A stretch of 64,000 bases of DNA from the NCBI GenBank assembly GCA_036852015.1, contig JAANDG010000158.1:62001-126000 (forward strand), in the 5' to 3' direction. This stretch comes from Pelodera strongyloides (lineage: Eukaryota; Nematoda; Chromadorea; Rhabditida; Rhabditidae). Shown piece by piece: positions 1-9,407 of the stretch. A program made the translations under genes and the position numbers. The notes under the pieces were generated by a model. It was given only the letters and a program-made list of their open reading frames with translations. It was not told the DNA's origin and searched no databases. Each line of letters starts with the position of its first letter. Positions within the stretch are counted from its first letter, which is position 1.

Positions 1-431
1 GTACGGTACACGTTTTTGCGTTTAGATTTTAGCTTCCGATCACCCATATACCAATAAAGGAAGCTTTTTCTGCGAGGCCTATTGTTTTGTGATTGATTTA
101 CTTTTCATTGTGAATGATATTTGTGTTATTATTAATAAAAACAATAAAAAGAGAGGTGATTTGAGATGAACCTATCCCTTTAATAATGTTCTTGGAGAAA
201 TCTGTAATAACCAATAACAATAACTTGATCGTCTCTGTGTAACGTAGCTTTAGAACAAAAAAGTAGCGTCAACGGTTCTGTGCTGTAGAGATGTATAAGC
301 CAAACTAATCTTGTTCCAGGTAACTGCCATACCCGAGTCTGGCGTCGCTCACAATCAGAACTGTTCGGTCTGTGACGCTGGAGCTGAGGTGTGGGTCTGT
401 CTCTCCTGTTATGAGGTTCGAGTTTGATTTC

Positions 432-577
<146 letters not shown>

Positions 578-1428
578 ACTTTGGTTGGCGGTTTTGCTTA
601 TTGCAATTGATCGTTCCTTATCCGTGTTATTTCCAGCCGAACTGTGGCCGTCATGTGCACGGGCATGCACTGGATCACGCGGAGAACAGGGGACACCCGA
701 TGGCGCTATCGCTTGCTGATCTGTCGGTTGGTGATCTGGATAATCTTTCAGGGGTTCCCTAAATGATTAGGGAACTCCCTTACCCGAAAGCACGACTGCT
801 GGAAGGAACCTCCCTGATGTCATGTCCATTTTATTTGGACCATACCAGGCATTGTGCCATGATTCTATTAAGTGATGTGGTATTGGGAAGGAAGGGATGC
901 TCACGAACTCGTTGACCTCCTCAAGCTCAAGGCCATATCGACATAAGCTGCTATACGATATAAGCTCCGGTTTATATAATGATAACGATATAATTATGAA
1001 AGCTCTGACTTTGGTGTATTTTCACCGTGTATTTTAGGTGTGGTGCTACGTGTGCGATGCGTACGTGCACAACGAGGTGCTGATTCCGGCTAAGAGCTCT
1101 GCACATGAGTCGAAATTTGGAACCGCCATGCCTCATTAGAATTTTCAAGAACCATCCAATCCAGTCCGTGTCTATTCAGTGAAGCGTTGTTCTTATTATC
1201 TCTTACATATTAGTCAGACTTTCTTCTTCTTTTTTCATAGTACTGAATCATGAATATCTGTTGGTTTATTCGTTGCGAGGCCCACCTACTAATTTCAGTG
1301 TACCTTACCTTACCTACTGTCTACTAGGAGACTAGGAGTCTTATCTGTGGAGTATTAAGGGGGGCTAGACTCATTACGGTAGGAGAACGAGCTCACAAAG
1401 CAAGAGTATCTGGAATCTGGACTGTTCA

Positions 1429-1610
1429 CTAAAGCGAAATACCGGCCGGTTTTTGAAACACATCGAGTACACCTGCATTATTATGCATCTTATGCAAATG
1501 AACATAAATTAGAATAAAAATCGAGCTAAATTAGCAACTAGCAACTTTGCATAAATAAGAATTCAGTTGCCCACGATGCGTTTCAAAAACCGGCCGGTAT
1601 TTCGCTTTAA
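1429..1610 (+). mobile_element. TTAA-1 MITE
   Basis: Member of the commonest family here. About 180 bp, termini TTAAAGCGAAATACCGGCCG and its inverse, TTAA (here CTAA/TTAA) at the edges, an inner inverted region around TTATGCAAATGAACAT, and no coding capacity. Confidence 0.85.
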
Positions 1611-1880
1611 AAAAAATTGGTCTTTTACGCTTGCCCCATTATCTAGTACTAATTGTGTATGAACCGGGTACCATACTGTGTATTCCGAGCCGGTTGTTTG
1701 TGGTCTAGAAGTTTGATTTTTCTAGCAAAAAAATGGTCCTTTATTGATTATTCGTCCTCTTACATTAGTACTATTTATATTATTCATCAGTCATATTGAT
1801 TCTGCATCGTTTTTTATGAATGAATTTTTTTTCACTTTATCACTTGGAAGAATGAAGAGTGCAAGCCGTAGTATTTGTAG

Positions 1881-2059
1881 TTAAAGCGAAATACCAGCCG
1901 GTTTTTGATACGCATCTCAAATATCAGCATTCTTATGCAGTTCTGCTAAAAGGGGTCTATTGGGGTCTATTTTTTATTCAAATGTATGCTCATTTGAATA
2001 TGAAGCATAGGAAAACAGGGAGTACTCGATGTGTTTCAAAAACCGGCCGGTATTTCGCT
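1881..2059 (+). mobile_element. TTAA-1 MITE
   Basis: Same termini as 1429-1610, with the right end decayed to CGCTGG. The middle is duplicated or diverged (GGGGTCTATT repeated). Confidence 0.8.
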
Positions 2060-2262
2060 GGGATTTGTTACTATTACTGGGGTGGTGTGCTAATTACAGT
2101 ATAGTAAGCCAAGTAAGAACAACAAATGGAAGTCATAGGAGGATGGAAACTTATGAAGACGATGTGTGGAAGTGAATATATTGTCACTAGCGTATGCCTG
2201 CATTAGTGGAAGTATTCAATGTTGCCGCTCGTGTGTTCGGTCTACGCAATTATGAGTACATA

Positions 2263-2393
2263 GGCCGTATTCACCAACACGCATGGAGCCCTTCCTGGCC
2301 TCCCCAAGGAGCGTAAGAGTGCATAGAGAGTGCGAGGGCAGAAGAGATTCAGTGAGCCTTAGGGAGTGTTCCCTGGTTTTGGTGAATACGGCC
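2263..2393. mobile_element. MITE with GGCCGTATTCACCAA ends
   Basis: 131 bp. Inverted ends GGCCGTATTCACCAACACGC / TTGGTGAATACGGCC, inner GGAGCCCTTCCTGGCCTCCC. Related copy at 43551-43680. Confidence 0.82.
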
Positions 2394-2517
2394 TCAGTAC
2401 AGTAGACCTACATGTAACACAACGGGTGGTTTCATATGTTAGAGAACGTTGTTCGCGGTCCATTCATGATCCTAATGCTAAGAAAATATTGTCTAATAGT
2501 TAATAGTGTGAACTCTT

Positions 2518-3315
2518 ACCCGCGCTAACATTGTGAATACATAGTGAAAAGTGAAAATACAGCTAGCACATCGTGGTCGGAGTCAAAATGGGGAACAATT
2601 CCGATACGAATAGCCAGACCCGCCGATGTTTACCATTGAACATCTAAAGAGTAATTAATTAAGTTTTCAACTATTTTTCGAGACCATTAATGAATCCGCT
2701 TGGGCCTTGGGATCGCAAGTGACCTGAAGGATAGTCCAACAAAGTACGTTTCAATAATGGCTTAAAGTTAGCCGCCCGCTCACTCTGAAGTCGTCGTAAG
2801 CATGTCGCACATACAATGATTGGATACATAAATATATTGATATTGAGAGCATAGTTTATTCGGGCCCACGATGCTTCCTAATGTCTTACTTCCTAATGTA
2901 CGTGCAAAGCAGGCTGCTCTAATACATCAGGGACCATTGTAGATTGTATTATGCGGGGGATAATGACAAAAGTACCAAGCACACAGCACACCCTGGCATA
3001 CAGGGGTCTTATCGTACTCTTTCTTGACCGTTAAAGCGACCGGCCGGTTTTTGAAACACATCGAGTAGACCAGCATTCTTATGCAGCTTATTCAAATAAA
3101 CATAAATTATAGTAAAAAATCGAGCTAAATTCGAGCAAATTAGCATAAATACGTAAGAATTCAGTTGTCCACGATGCGTTTCGAAAACCGGGCGGTATTT
3201 CGCTTTAACCACGAAGATTATGAGGAGGACAAGGACGTCGACAGGAATAAGCAGAAGATTGGAAGGGCCGAGATGAATCCATTGGCAGTGGGAGCGAACT
3301 CCCACACGTGGGAAG
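2518..3315 (-). pseudogene. Relic third SLC17-like copy (exons 12 and 11)
   Basis: 2518-2643 matches SLC17-like exon 12 (13010-13127) including its acceptor, with frameshifts. About 2998-3030 plus 3209-3310 matches exon 11 (13503-13667), including the stretch encoding APTANGFISALPIF, with a 15-nt gap near the acceptor. The MITE 3031-3208 splits exon 11 at a TTAA. Exon order matches the intact genes, so this is the eroded 3' part of an older tandem copy. Frames are broken. Confidence 0.8.
3031..3208 (+). mobile_element. TTAA-1 MITE inside a relic SLC17-like exon
   Basis: TTAA at both edges. It interrupts the exon 11 relic between GACCG and CCACGAAG, matching intact exon 11 on either side. Confidence 0.88.
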
Positions 3316-3339
3316 GAAGTGCAAATCGAGAGCAGGTAT

Positions 3340-3425
3340 TTTGTCTAGTGGGTCGTAGTCCCCCGGAGGCGTCTTCCACTTGATTGTGTGTTAGCGAAAC
3401 TTTCACTTTTGAAGGTTCTTCGTCA
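3340..3425 (+). mobile_element. SINE-2 remnant in unit A
   Basis: Keeps the GTGGGTCGTAGTCCCCCGGA region and CTTGATTGTGTGTTAGCGAA but lost the family 3' end. Confidence 0.55.
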
Positions 3426-3538
3426 GATATTGTTTATTTCGAAATATCACAAATTGAACAGGGCAAAGAAAAAAAAGATGCGTATCGAAAAGTTTCTGCG
3501 TCATTTTTTGTACAGGTAACGAGCACAATATTTACCTC

Positions 3539-3582
3539 TAAAGCCTAAGCCTAAGTCTAAGCCTTAGCCTAAGCCTAGCATA
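3539..3582. repeat. Interstitial CCTAAG (TTAGGC) tract
   Basis: About seven units, some imperfect. TTAGGC is the nematode telomere unit. Confidence 0.75.
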
Positions 3583-3892
3583 AGATTTCTGGTAGAATGT
3601 AAATTTTGAGAAAATAGCGATTTGTCAAGTAATCAGGATTTTCTAAAAACGATCGCGAATTTTTACCATAAGAAAAAAGGTCATTCGAAATTATTCCGCG
3701 TTTCGGTCAACGATACTGTTCAGTGGCGTCCGCGGTTGGATCGGTTCATGGTAAGGAACTTGTAGCTCTCTTCGACAGCTATAAAGTGAACGTTTTGACG
3801 GAAGCGTTAGGGCGCGTACTTCATGGACATAATGTATAAATAATGCTGCAACAATTTAGTTTGTTTTGGGTCACCAAAGCAGTGTTGGGGGG

Positions 3893-4008
3893 AAACACAC
3901 ATACATTCACACACACGCACTCACGCACGCACACACACACGCAAGCAAGCACACACTCACGCACACACACACACACACACACAGACACACACGCGCGCAC
4001 GCGCGCGA
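3893..4008. repeat. AC-rich microsatellite, unit A
   Basis: CACACACGCACTCACG-type run of about 115 bp in the last intron of the secreted-protein gene; short counterpart of 20138-20975. Confidence 0.92.
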
Positions 4009-4182
4009 TGCGTCCTAAAAATAGGTATCCTTACTGGTTTGACGTCGGTGCTTGCATTTTCTGTAGTTCCATTCGAGAAAGTTTCCAATATACTCTTCAC
4101 CTAATGAGAGGAAATTGAGTTATGCATTATATAGTTTGAAACACTAAACCAAGGTACACCTTTTTGCTCGATATACGTAGAC

Positions 4183-4265
4183 CTACAGAGGCTGGCAAAT
4201 GCTTAGGCTTAGGCCTAAGTCTGAGACTAAGCCTAAGACTAAGCCCTACAGAGGCTGGCAAATGC
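4183..4265. repeat. TTAGGC-like tract between 20-bp direct repeats, unit A
   Basis: CTACAGAGGCTGGCAAATGC occurs at 4183 and 4246. Between them are TTAGGC units and then inverted CCTAAG-type units. Same arrangement at 21155-21243. Confidence 0.85.
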
Positions 4266-4412
4266 TATTTCATAGGCAGTTTTTCTGTAGCCTTTATGCC
4301 GAAAAAAATCTTGCAGAAAACTCACTTCCTTCTTCCATTTCTTCCTAAGATTTTTTTGGTAGCCATAGTAACGAGACAGTTCCTTGGAAACACCGGCCTA
4401 CAATATATGTAT

Positions 4413-4674
4413 TAAGCCGCGTTCGAGTTGGGAAAAAGTTGGTGGAAATCCGGTATTCCACCGTTCGAGACGGACGCGGAAACGTGCGAGGACAAGCAAC
4501 AATACCGTAGTGGAATCGTTGTGGGATTATATTTTTGACAACTGAAAGAGCCAGAAATGATGCTTGACCCCGACGGTTGGGGCTAAATAGCGGAAAAACT
4601 ACGTTTCCGGTGTCCCATCTCGAACGGTGGAATTCCGGGATTCCACAGCTTTTTCCCGACTCGAACGAGGCTTG
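4413..4674. mobile_element. Foldback with iterated words (unit A only)
   Basis: Starts AAGCCGCGTTCGAGTTGGGA and ends with a diverged inverse (CCCGACTCGAACGAGGCTT). Arms contain repeated GGAATTCC/ATTCCACC words. Unit B reads straight through at about 21383. Confidence 0.8.
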
Positions 4675-4837
4675 AGTTTATTGATATCCATGTAAAGATC
4701 CAGCTCACTATTGATTCCCCACGAACAGTACCAATATGATGCAAATGCTATTGCAAATTCAAATCCTAGTGCACATTAAAGGCCACTGCAGCCTAAGCTT
4801 TATCAATTTGGTTGCAAATGACAAATTGGGGTTTTGG

Positions 4838-4913
4838 CCGAGTGGGGGTCGAACCCGCATATTCGGCTATATGGGCCAATGCGTTTACCATTACGCTACC
4901 GGCACCACAAGCA
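4838..4913 (-). pseudogene. tRNA-like sequence, unit A
   Basis: The minus strand has a D-arm/A box (TAGCGTAATGGTAAACGC) and a T-arm/B box (GGGTTCGACCCC) at tRNA spacing. The anticodon loop lacks the invariant U33 and the acceptor stem pairs poorly, so a tRNA pseudogene or SINE head is likelier than a working tRNA. Confidence 0.6.
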
Positions 4914-5453
4914 ATTGTTCGAATTAAGCTCAAACGAAAAATTTGGTCGAGCGGGAATATGAATATGGCCATGTTCGAGCTAGGATGCCGCTATCCCGCT
5001 GTTGTTTTGCTGCGGGACTCGACAGAAAATTGCATTTCACTTTAAAACTTCTGATCTCCACTTTATCTAGCTTCGGGTCCCTTTATGTTACAATCGTTCG
5101 TTTGTTGTTTGCGCGTAAGCTAAGCAGCGTCACAATTCTAGAAAATAAGTCGTAATCGTTCACGATAAAATGTTTTTGTTTTAGTTGGTAAATTGGTAGT
5201 GATTCGACTTACCCTTTTCTGTCTTGTCTCGTAGGCATCTATCAAACAGTCGAGAGTAGGTAGAAGCTGTGTCGCACGCTCCAGCTTAAGTTATTTTATA
5301 AGAGCAACTGGATTTTTGCGCGGTATACCGTCGCGGTAGTGACATACGGAACGTAAACGATAATGATCCGCTCAAAATATATATTAAAATATATAGTTCT
5401 TACAAGCTGAGAGTTCAATGCATCACTACTGCTCTTGAACCACAATAATGAAA

Positions 5454-5632
5454 TTAAAGCCAAGTACCGGCTGGTTGTTGAAATACATCGTGTACAGCGC
5501 TATTCTTACGTATTTATACAAAGTTGCTCGAATTTAGCTCGATTTTTATGCTAATTTATGGTCTTGCACAAGCTACGCAAGAATGCTGGCGTATTCGATG
5601 TGTTTCAAAAACCGGCCGGCACTTCGCTTTAA
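5454..5632 (+). mobile_element. TTAA-1 MITE (unit A only)
   Basis: Bounded by TTAA. Its right TTAA (5629-5632) is also the left TTAA of the next element. Unit B keeps the empty site, a single TTAA at 23387-23390. Confidence 0.9.
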
Positions 5633-6049
5633 AGGATCGCAGTCACTTCAAATTCGTATTTTTACTTCAATTATCCATAAACATAAAAAGGTACATAGAA
5701 AAATACATTTACTGTGTCAATTTACTGATAATTTAACCCAGGGAAAGAAATCCCCCCGGTTGCGTTCTAATTACGTACAGTATAACAACGACAACTGAGA
5801 CAGTAGAGCAGACACTTTCCCTCTTCCCCGGTTTTTCTTTGTTTTGTCATCATTGGCAACCGGCCAAGTCCCACTGCGATTTAGAAAACACCCCATTTTG
5901 TCTAAAATCAAAACTCAACCGAAGGGATTTCTTTCCCTGTGATAAATGCTCCGTAAATCGGTATTGGGAAGGTATTTTTCTAGGTATCTTTTTATATTTA
6001 TTGAAAATTGAAGTAAAAAGGCGAAATTGAAGTGACTGCGATCCTTTAA
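5629..6049. mobile_element. TTAA foldback, GATCGCAG family (unit A only)
   Basis: Starts TTAAAGGATCGCAGTCACTT and ends with its inverse. Long arms of roughly 190 bp surround a short centre containing TTGGCAACCGGCCAAGT. Related copies lie at 31664-32075 and 47228-47658. No transposase. Confidence 0.88.
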
Positions 6050-7767
6050 ACGAGTATTTTGTTAGGGTGTAAGTGAGGAGAAGCTGCAAGTGATTAATTG
6101 CTTTGTACTTAGGTGTGTGGTGTGTGTGTGTGTGTGCTATCTTTATAGTTAGCCGTTCTTTAGATATATTGATTGCAATTCTCTCTTATGTTGTTTACTA
6201 ACACAGACTCCTACTAACATCAGTTGTGTGTGTGCACTGACCAAGAGCGCCAGCTCTTGGCCATGGTCCAATGATAAAGTATAATGGCTATATTCTCTGT
6301 GTATATATTTAATTATTCACAACACATAATATACACAGCATATATTTTTAATAGAATGGCTAGCGGCGGGGCCGGCCGCTAGCCAGTTCTACAGGGTATA
6401 TCCGCGAGTCTTATTGACACACACTAATTGTGAGAAAATAAACTGAAAGAGTTGTAAATATATTTTTCTGGGTATGTGTCCGCGAATATATGAACGAACG
6501 ACTGAATTAAAACGAAAATTAGTTTATGGGCATGTATGGGTGGTCCCTTAGACATTGTTCTATTATTAGAGATTTAGGTAACCCAATTCAAACTAATTAT
6601 AAAGAAATGGTAAATGTAGGTGCATTTTCTTGTGGCCCGGGACGGCTCTTACCTTAACTGTAGCCTCCACGGTTTTGTTCATCTTGGTAAATCCTTCTCC
6701 AGCGTGGGCTTCGAGCTGTAAAGAAAGTAAATGAATTATCATGCGAGTTTGCCTGCCACTGTAGTAGCTTACAGGAAAACGGAATAATTGCCGAAATCGA
6801 GAAATGTTGTTTTTTTTACCGACAAAAAACGTTCGCTGACCAATTCGTGGCAATCTGGTGACCAGTTGGCAACGGTTTTCGCCAAAACTTGGTCACCACG
6901 CGATCATGAACTTGTCACCAAATGGGGTAGAACGCGGAAAAAGAAAACAGTGAACCGTCACTAAATGGGTTCACTAATTTCCTAAAGACTTATTTTATGT
7001 GAACGCACTGTTTCTAGTTCAATTTGATATGGTAGAAACATTGAATTGATTGAACAGAGAAAAACATTGAAAAGTCAGGGGCGCTTTCATTTACATATGT
7101 AGTTGCCGTGACTAATAGCTACACCTTCAAAACGGGGTCCCACACAAAGTACGGGCACTTTGTATCTTCCTATTTCTTTTAATATATTCGATGTCAATAT
7201 GAATCTCCTTTTTTTTTATTTCACAATAACGTTTCCATTAGCAAACTCGCATGGTAAACGGTAAATTGAAGTATTACAGGTAAACAGTAAACAGTAAATG
7301 GTAAACAGTAAACTCGCTTTTTTATCGTTTGTCTCAAACAATAGTGCGTCAAATTTTTGGAAATTTGCATAAAATACCCATAAATAAAGAACAATAAAAA
7401 TGAAAATAACCTTGGCGAGATCGAGGTAATCGGTGTTCTTCATATCGCTGCAGATATCGTCAATAGACTTGTTGAGATCTAACGGACCATGAACAAAGTT
7501 CCCGCATGATTCTCGCAGGCATATTCGCGGCCCATTCCATTTCAACCATGAAGTTATCGTTATCATCTTCTCCGTCGCCACATTTACAGTCGCACGTCGG
7601 TTCCGATAATACCAGTGTGACCAAGGCACACGGCAGGATAAGGTTTAGCATGCCCATTGGCGTATATAATCTGAAATTTGTAAAGATTTACAATTGAAGC
7701 AATTGCACAAAGTGGATCATTATGATGAAGAGGAAATCATTCACATATGCATGTTTATTGAAATAAA

Positions 7768-7844
7768 TCAAAGCGAATTACCGGCCGGATCTTGAATTTA
7801 TGCTAATTTGTTCGAATTTAGCTCGTTTTATTCTAATTTATGTT

Positions 7845-7893
<49 letters not shown>

Positions 7894-7960
7894 GCATAAT
7901 CTGCATACGAATACTGGTGTACTCGATGTGTTTCCAAAACCGGTCAGTATTTCGCTTTAA
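7768..7960 (-). mobile_element. TTAA-1 MITE with a private poly(A) run
   Basis: Termini TCAAAGCGAATTACCGGCCG and the inverse. An A-run of about 43 bases (7848-7890) replaces TTAG found in the unit B copy at 26005-26153. Confidence 0.85.
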
Positions 7961-8286
7961 ACAAGAATTAGTGTGAGTCCGTCTCAGACCAATCCTTGCA
8001 TCTTGGGCGGATCTTTCATAAATAGACAATAAATAACGTGCATCAATACTATAGACAAACTGACGAGGAAATAGCCATAGCGGAAAATAATAAAAATCGT
8101 GATGTTGCCAACTTATGTGTGATAAATACTAATGATGAATTTATGGAGCTCGACCATAGTAGGCGTCTATCATCCACATATTATAGAGCCATGCAGTTGT
8201 TGCTGTTTCTAGGTCAAGGCGCCTGGGTTATCTAGATAGATTTGATATTATACCAGCATATTGATATTAGATAGATTACGTGCTAA

Positions 8287-8350
8287 GAGCCTTACGGGTT
8301 CTTCTCCGACTGGAGAAACCGGCCTTGGGCCGATTGCTACCCTCCAATTA
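8287..8350 (+). repeat. Structured dispersed module (GAGCC..ACGGG..TTC)
   Basis: GAGCCTTACGGGTTCTTCTC followed by CGACTGGAGAAACCGGCC and GGGCCGATTGCTACCC. Potential successive hairpins, then an A-run. Same module at 26478-26546 and 41100-41165. Confidence 0.65.
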
Positions 8351-8992
8351 AAAAAAATATACTTTTATGCAAAGGTCACCAAGCTCCATAGAAGACTTGC
8401 TAACGCTGCTCACGAATAATTGGACACTATTTATTAACAGCTTTGAGTTTTATTCGCACCCGTCTGCTTATTCATTTAGTAGGGGTTTGCTTAGCCGGTT
8501 ATTTTCACTTCTGTAGCAAAAATGTTGTTCAGTTGTGTTTACTATTTTTATTTCCCATATTATTTGTAGGTGTTTATTCTGCAGCGTGAGGACTGTTTGG
8601 GTTCTATGCAATGTTGTGAATTTCATTATAAATGATTTTTTATCGACTCAATTGAGATTGAGTGTTATAGAAAAAATGAACAATACAAGTCATATAAAAA
8701 GGTATGCATCATCAAAATGTTGGACAGTAGAATGACCCGTAGAAAATTGTAGTTAAGCTTTGTTGCTATTTAAAGGGTGAGCTAATTACAGTTTAGTACA
8801 TTAGAACGCTACGTAAAACAGGAAATGAATGAAGTCGCGAAGTCGGATAGAATTATGAAGCATGGAGTGTAAAAATTGTGTGCATAAATAGACCCTATTT
8901 AGTTAGTGGGATTTGTTACTTGTATGCCAGGTTAAGTTCAATGAGAGCTGTGTAGAAGGGTAAACCATTAGGCTGCGCTGAACAATGTGGTG

Positions 8993-9173
8993 TTAAAGCG
9001 AAATACCGGCCGGTTTTTGAAACACATCGAGTAGACCAGCATTCTTATGCAGCTTATGCAAAGGAACATGAATAGGAATAAAAAAAAACGGGCTAAATTC
9101 GAGCAAATTAGCATAGGTATAAATTCAGTTGTCCACGATGCGTTTCAAAAAACCGGCCAGTATTTAGCTTTAA
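8993..9173 (+). mobile_element. TTAA-1 MITE next to SLC17-like A exon 17
   Basis: TTAA at both ends. It starts 34 bp beyond the stop codon of exon 17, so it would lie in the 3' UTR. It is also present in unit B (27189-27369), so it predates the duplication. Confidence 0.88.
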
Positions 9174-9206
9174 AGTTATAAGTCACATCAATGAACAACT
9201 GGGATG

Positions 9207-9407
9207 TTAGTTATCTTTTTGAACAACACTGGTGGCCATTTTACGCTGAACTGGTGGGGATGGCTGCCGGGGACTTAGTGGGTTGTTATTGTTATTTGCG
9301 GAGACGGATGAGGATGTGGAAGTGCTACTGGACGTCGACAAGTCGGATCCGCGACGTCGAAGTTCTGATGGGGAAGACCGGAGTACTTCTTCTGAGGAAC
9401 CAACTGC
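9207..9407 (-). CDS. SLC17-like copy A exon 17: Ser-rich C-terminal tail
   Basis: The acceptor is CCTTGCAG. The 67-codon frame starts AVGSSEEVLRSS, runs through a Ser/Thr stretch and five Asn, and ends VQRKMATSVVQKDN before TAA. Its phase (0) matches an AGG|GTTAGT donor inside exon 16, three codons before the exon 16 stop. Copy B keeps the frame at 27401-27601 with a handful of substitutions. If the exon 16 donor is not used, translation ends at TAG 10482-10484 (copy B 27927-27929), so two C-termini are possible. Confidence 0.6.
   Translation of the reverse strand, partial: AVGSSEEVLRSSPSELRRRGSDLSTSSSTSTSSSVSANNNNNPLSPRQPSPPVQRKMATSVVQKDN

Larger units (their letters stand above)
3746..7657 (-). 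pseudogene. Secreted-protein gene, copy A (frameshifted)
   Basis: Exons: 7411-7657, 6653-6715, 5213-5284, 4035-4100, 3746-3778. The first exon begins [20 protein letters not shown] (signal peptide) then [14 protein letters not shown]. Compared with copy B, eight nucleotides are missing after the codons for RMRELC-, so the frame runs into a stop about 15 codons later (65 codons in all). The last exon has also lost one T relative to B and stops eight codons early. Splice sites remain. Transposons at 4413-4674, 5454-5632 and 5629-6049 lie in its introns. It is best read as a recent pseudogene; a short secreted peptide made from exon 1 alone is possible. Confidence 0.72.

Noticed and set aside
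4838..4913. Functional tRNA gene
   Set aside because: The boxes are present, but the anticodon loop lacks U33 and the acceptor stem is poor; the unit B copy has a different, also poor, anticodon arm.
8038..8235. 65-codon plus-strand frame identical in both units
   Set aside because: Identity extends well beyond the frame into non-coding DNA, so it reflects recent homogenisation, not coding constraint.
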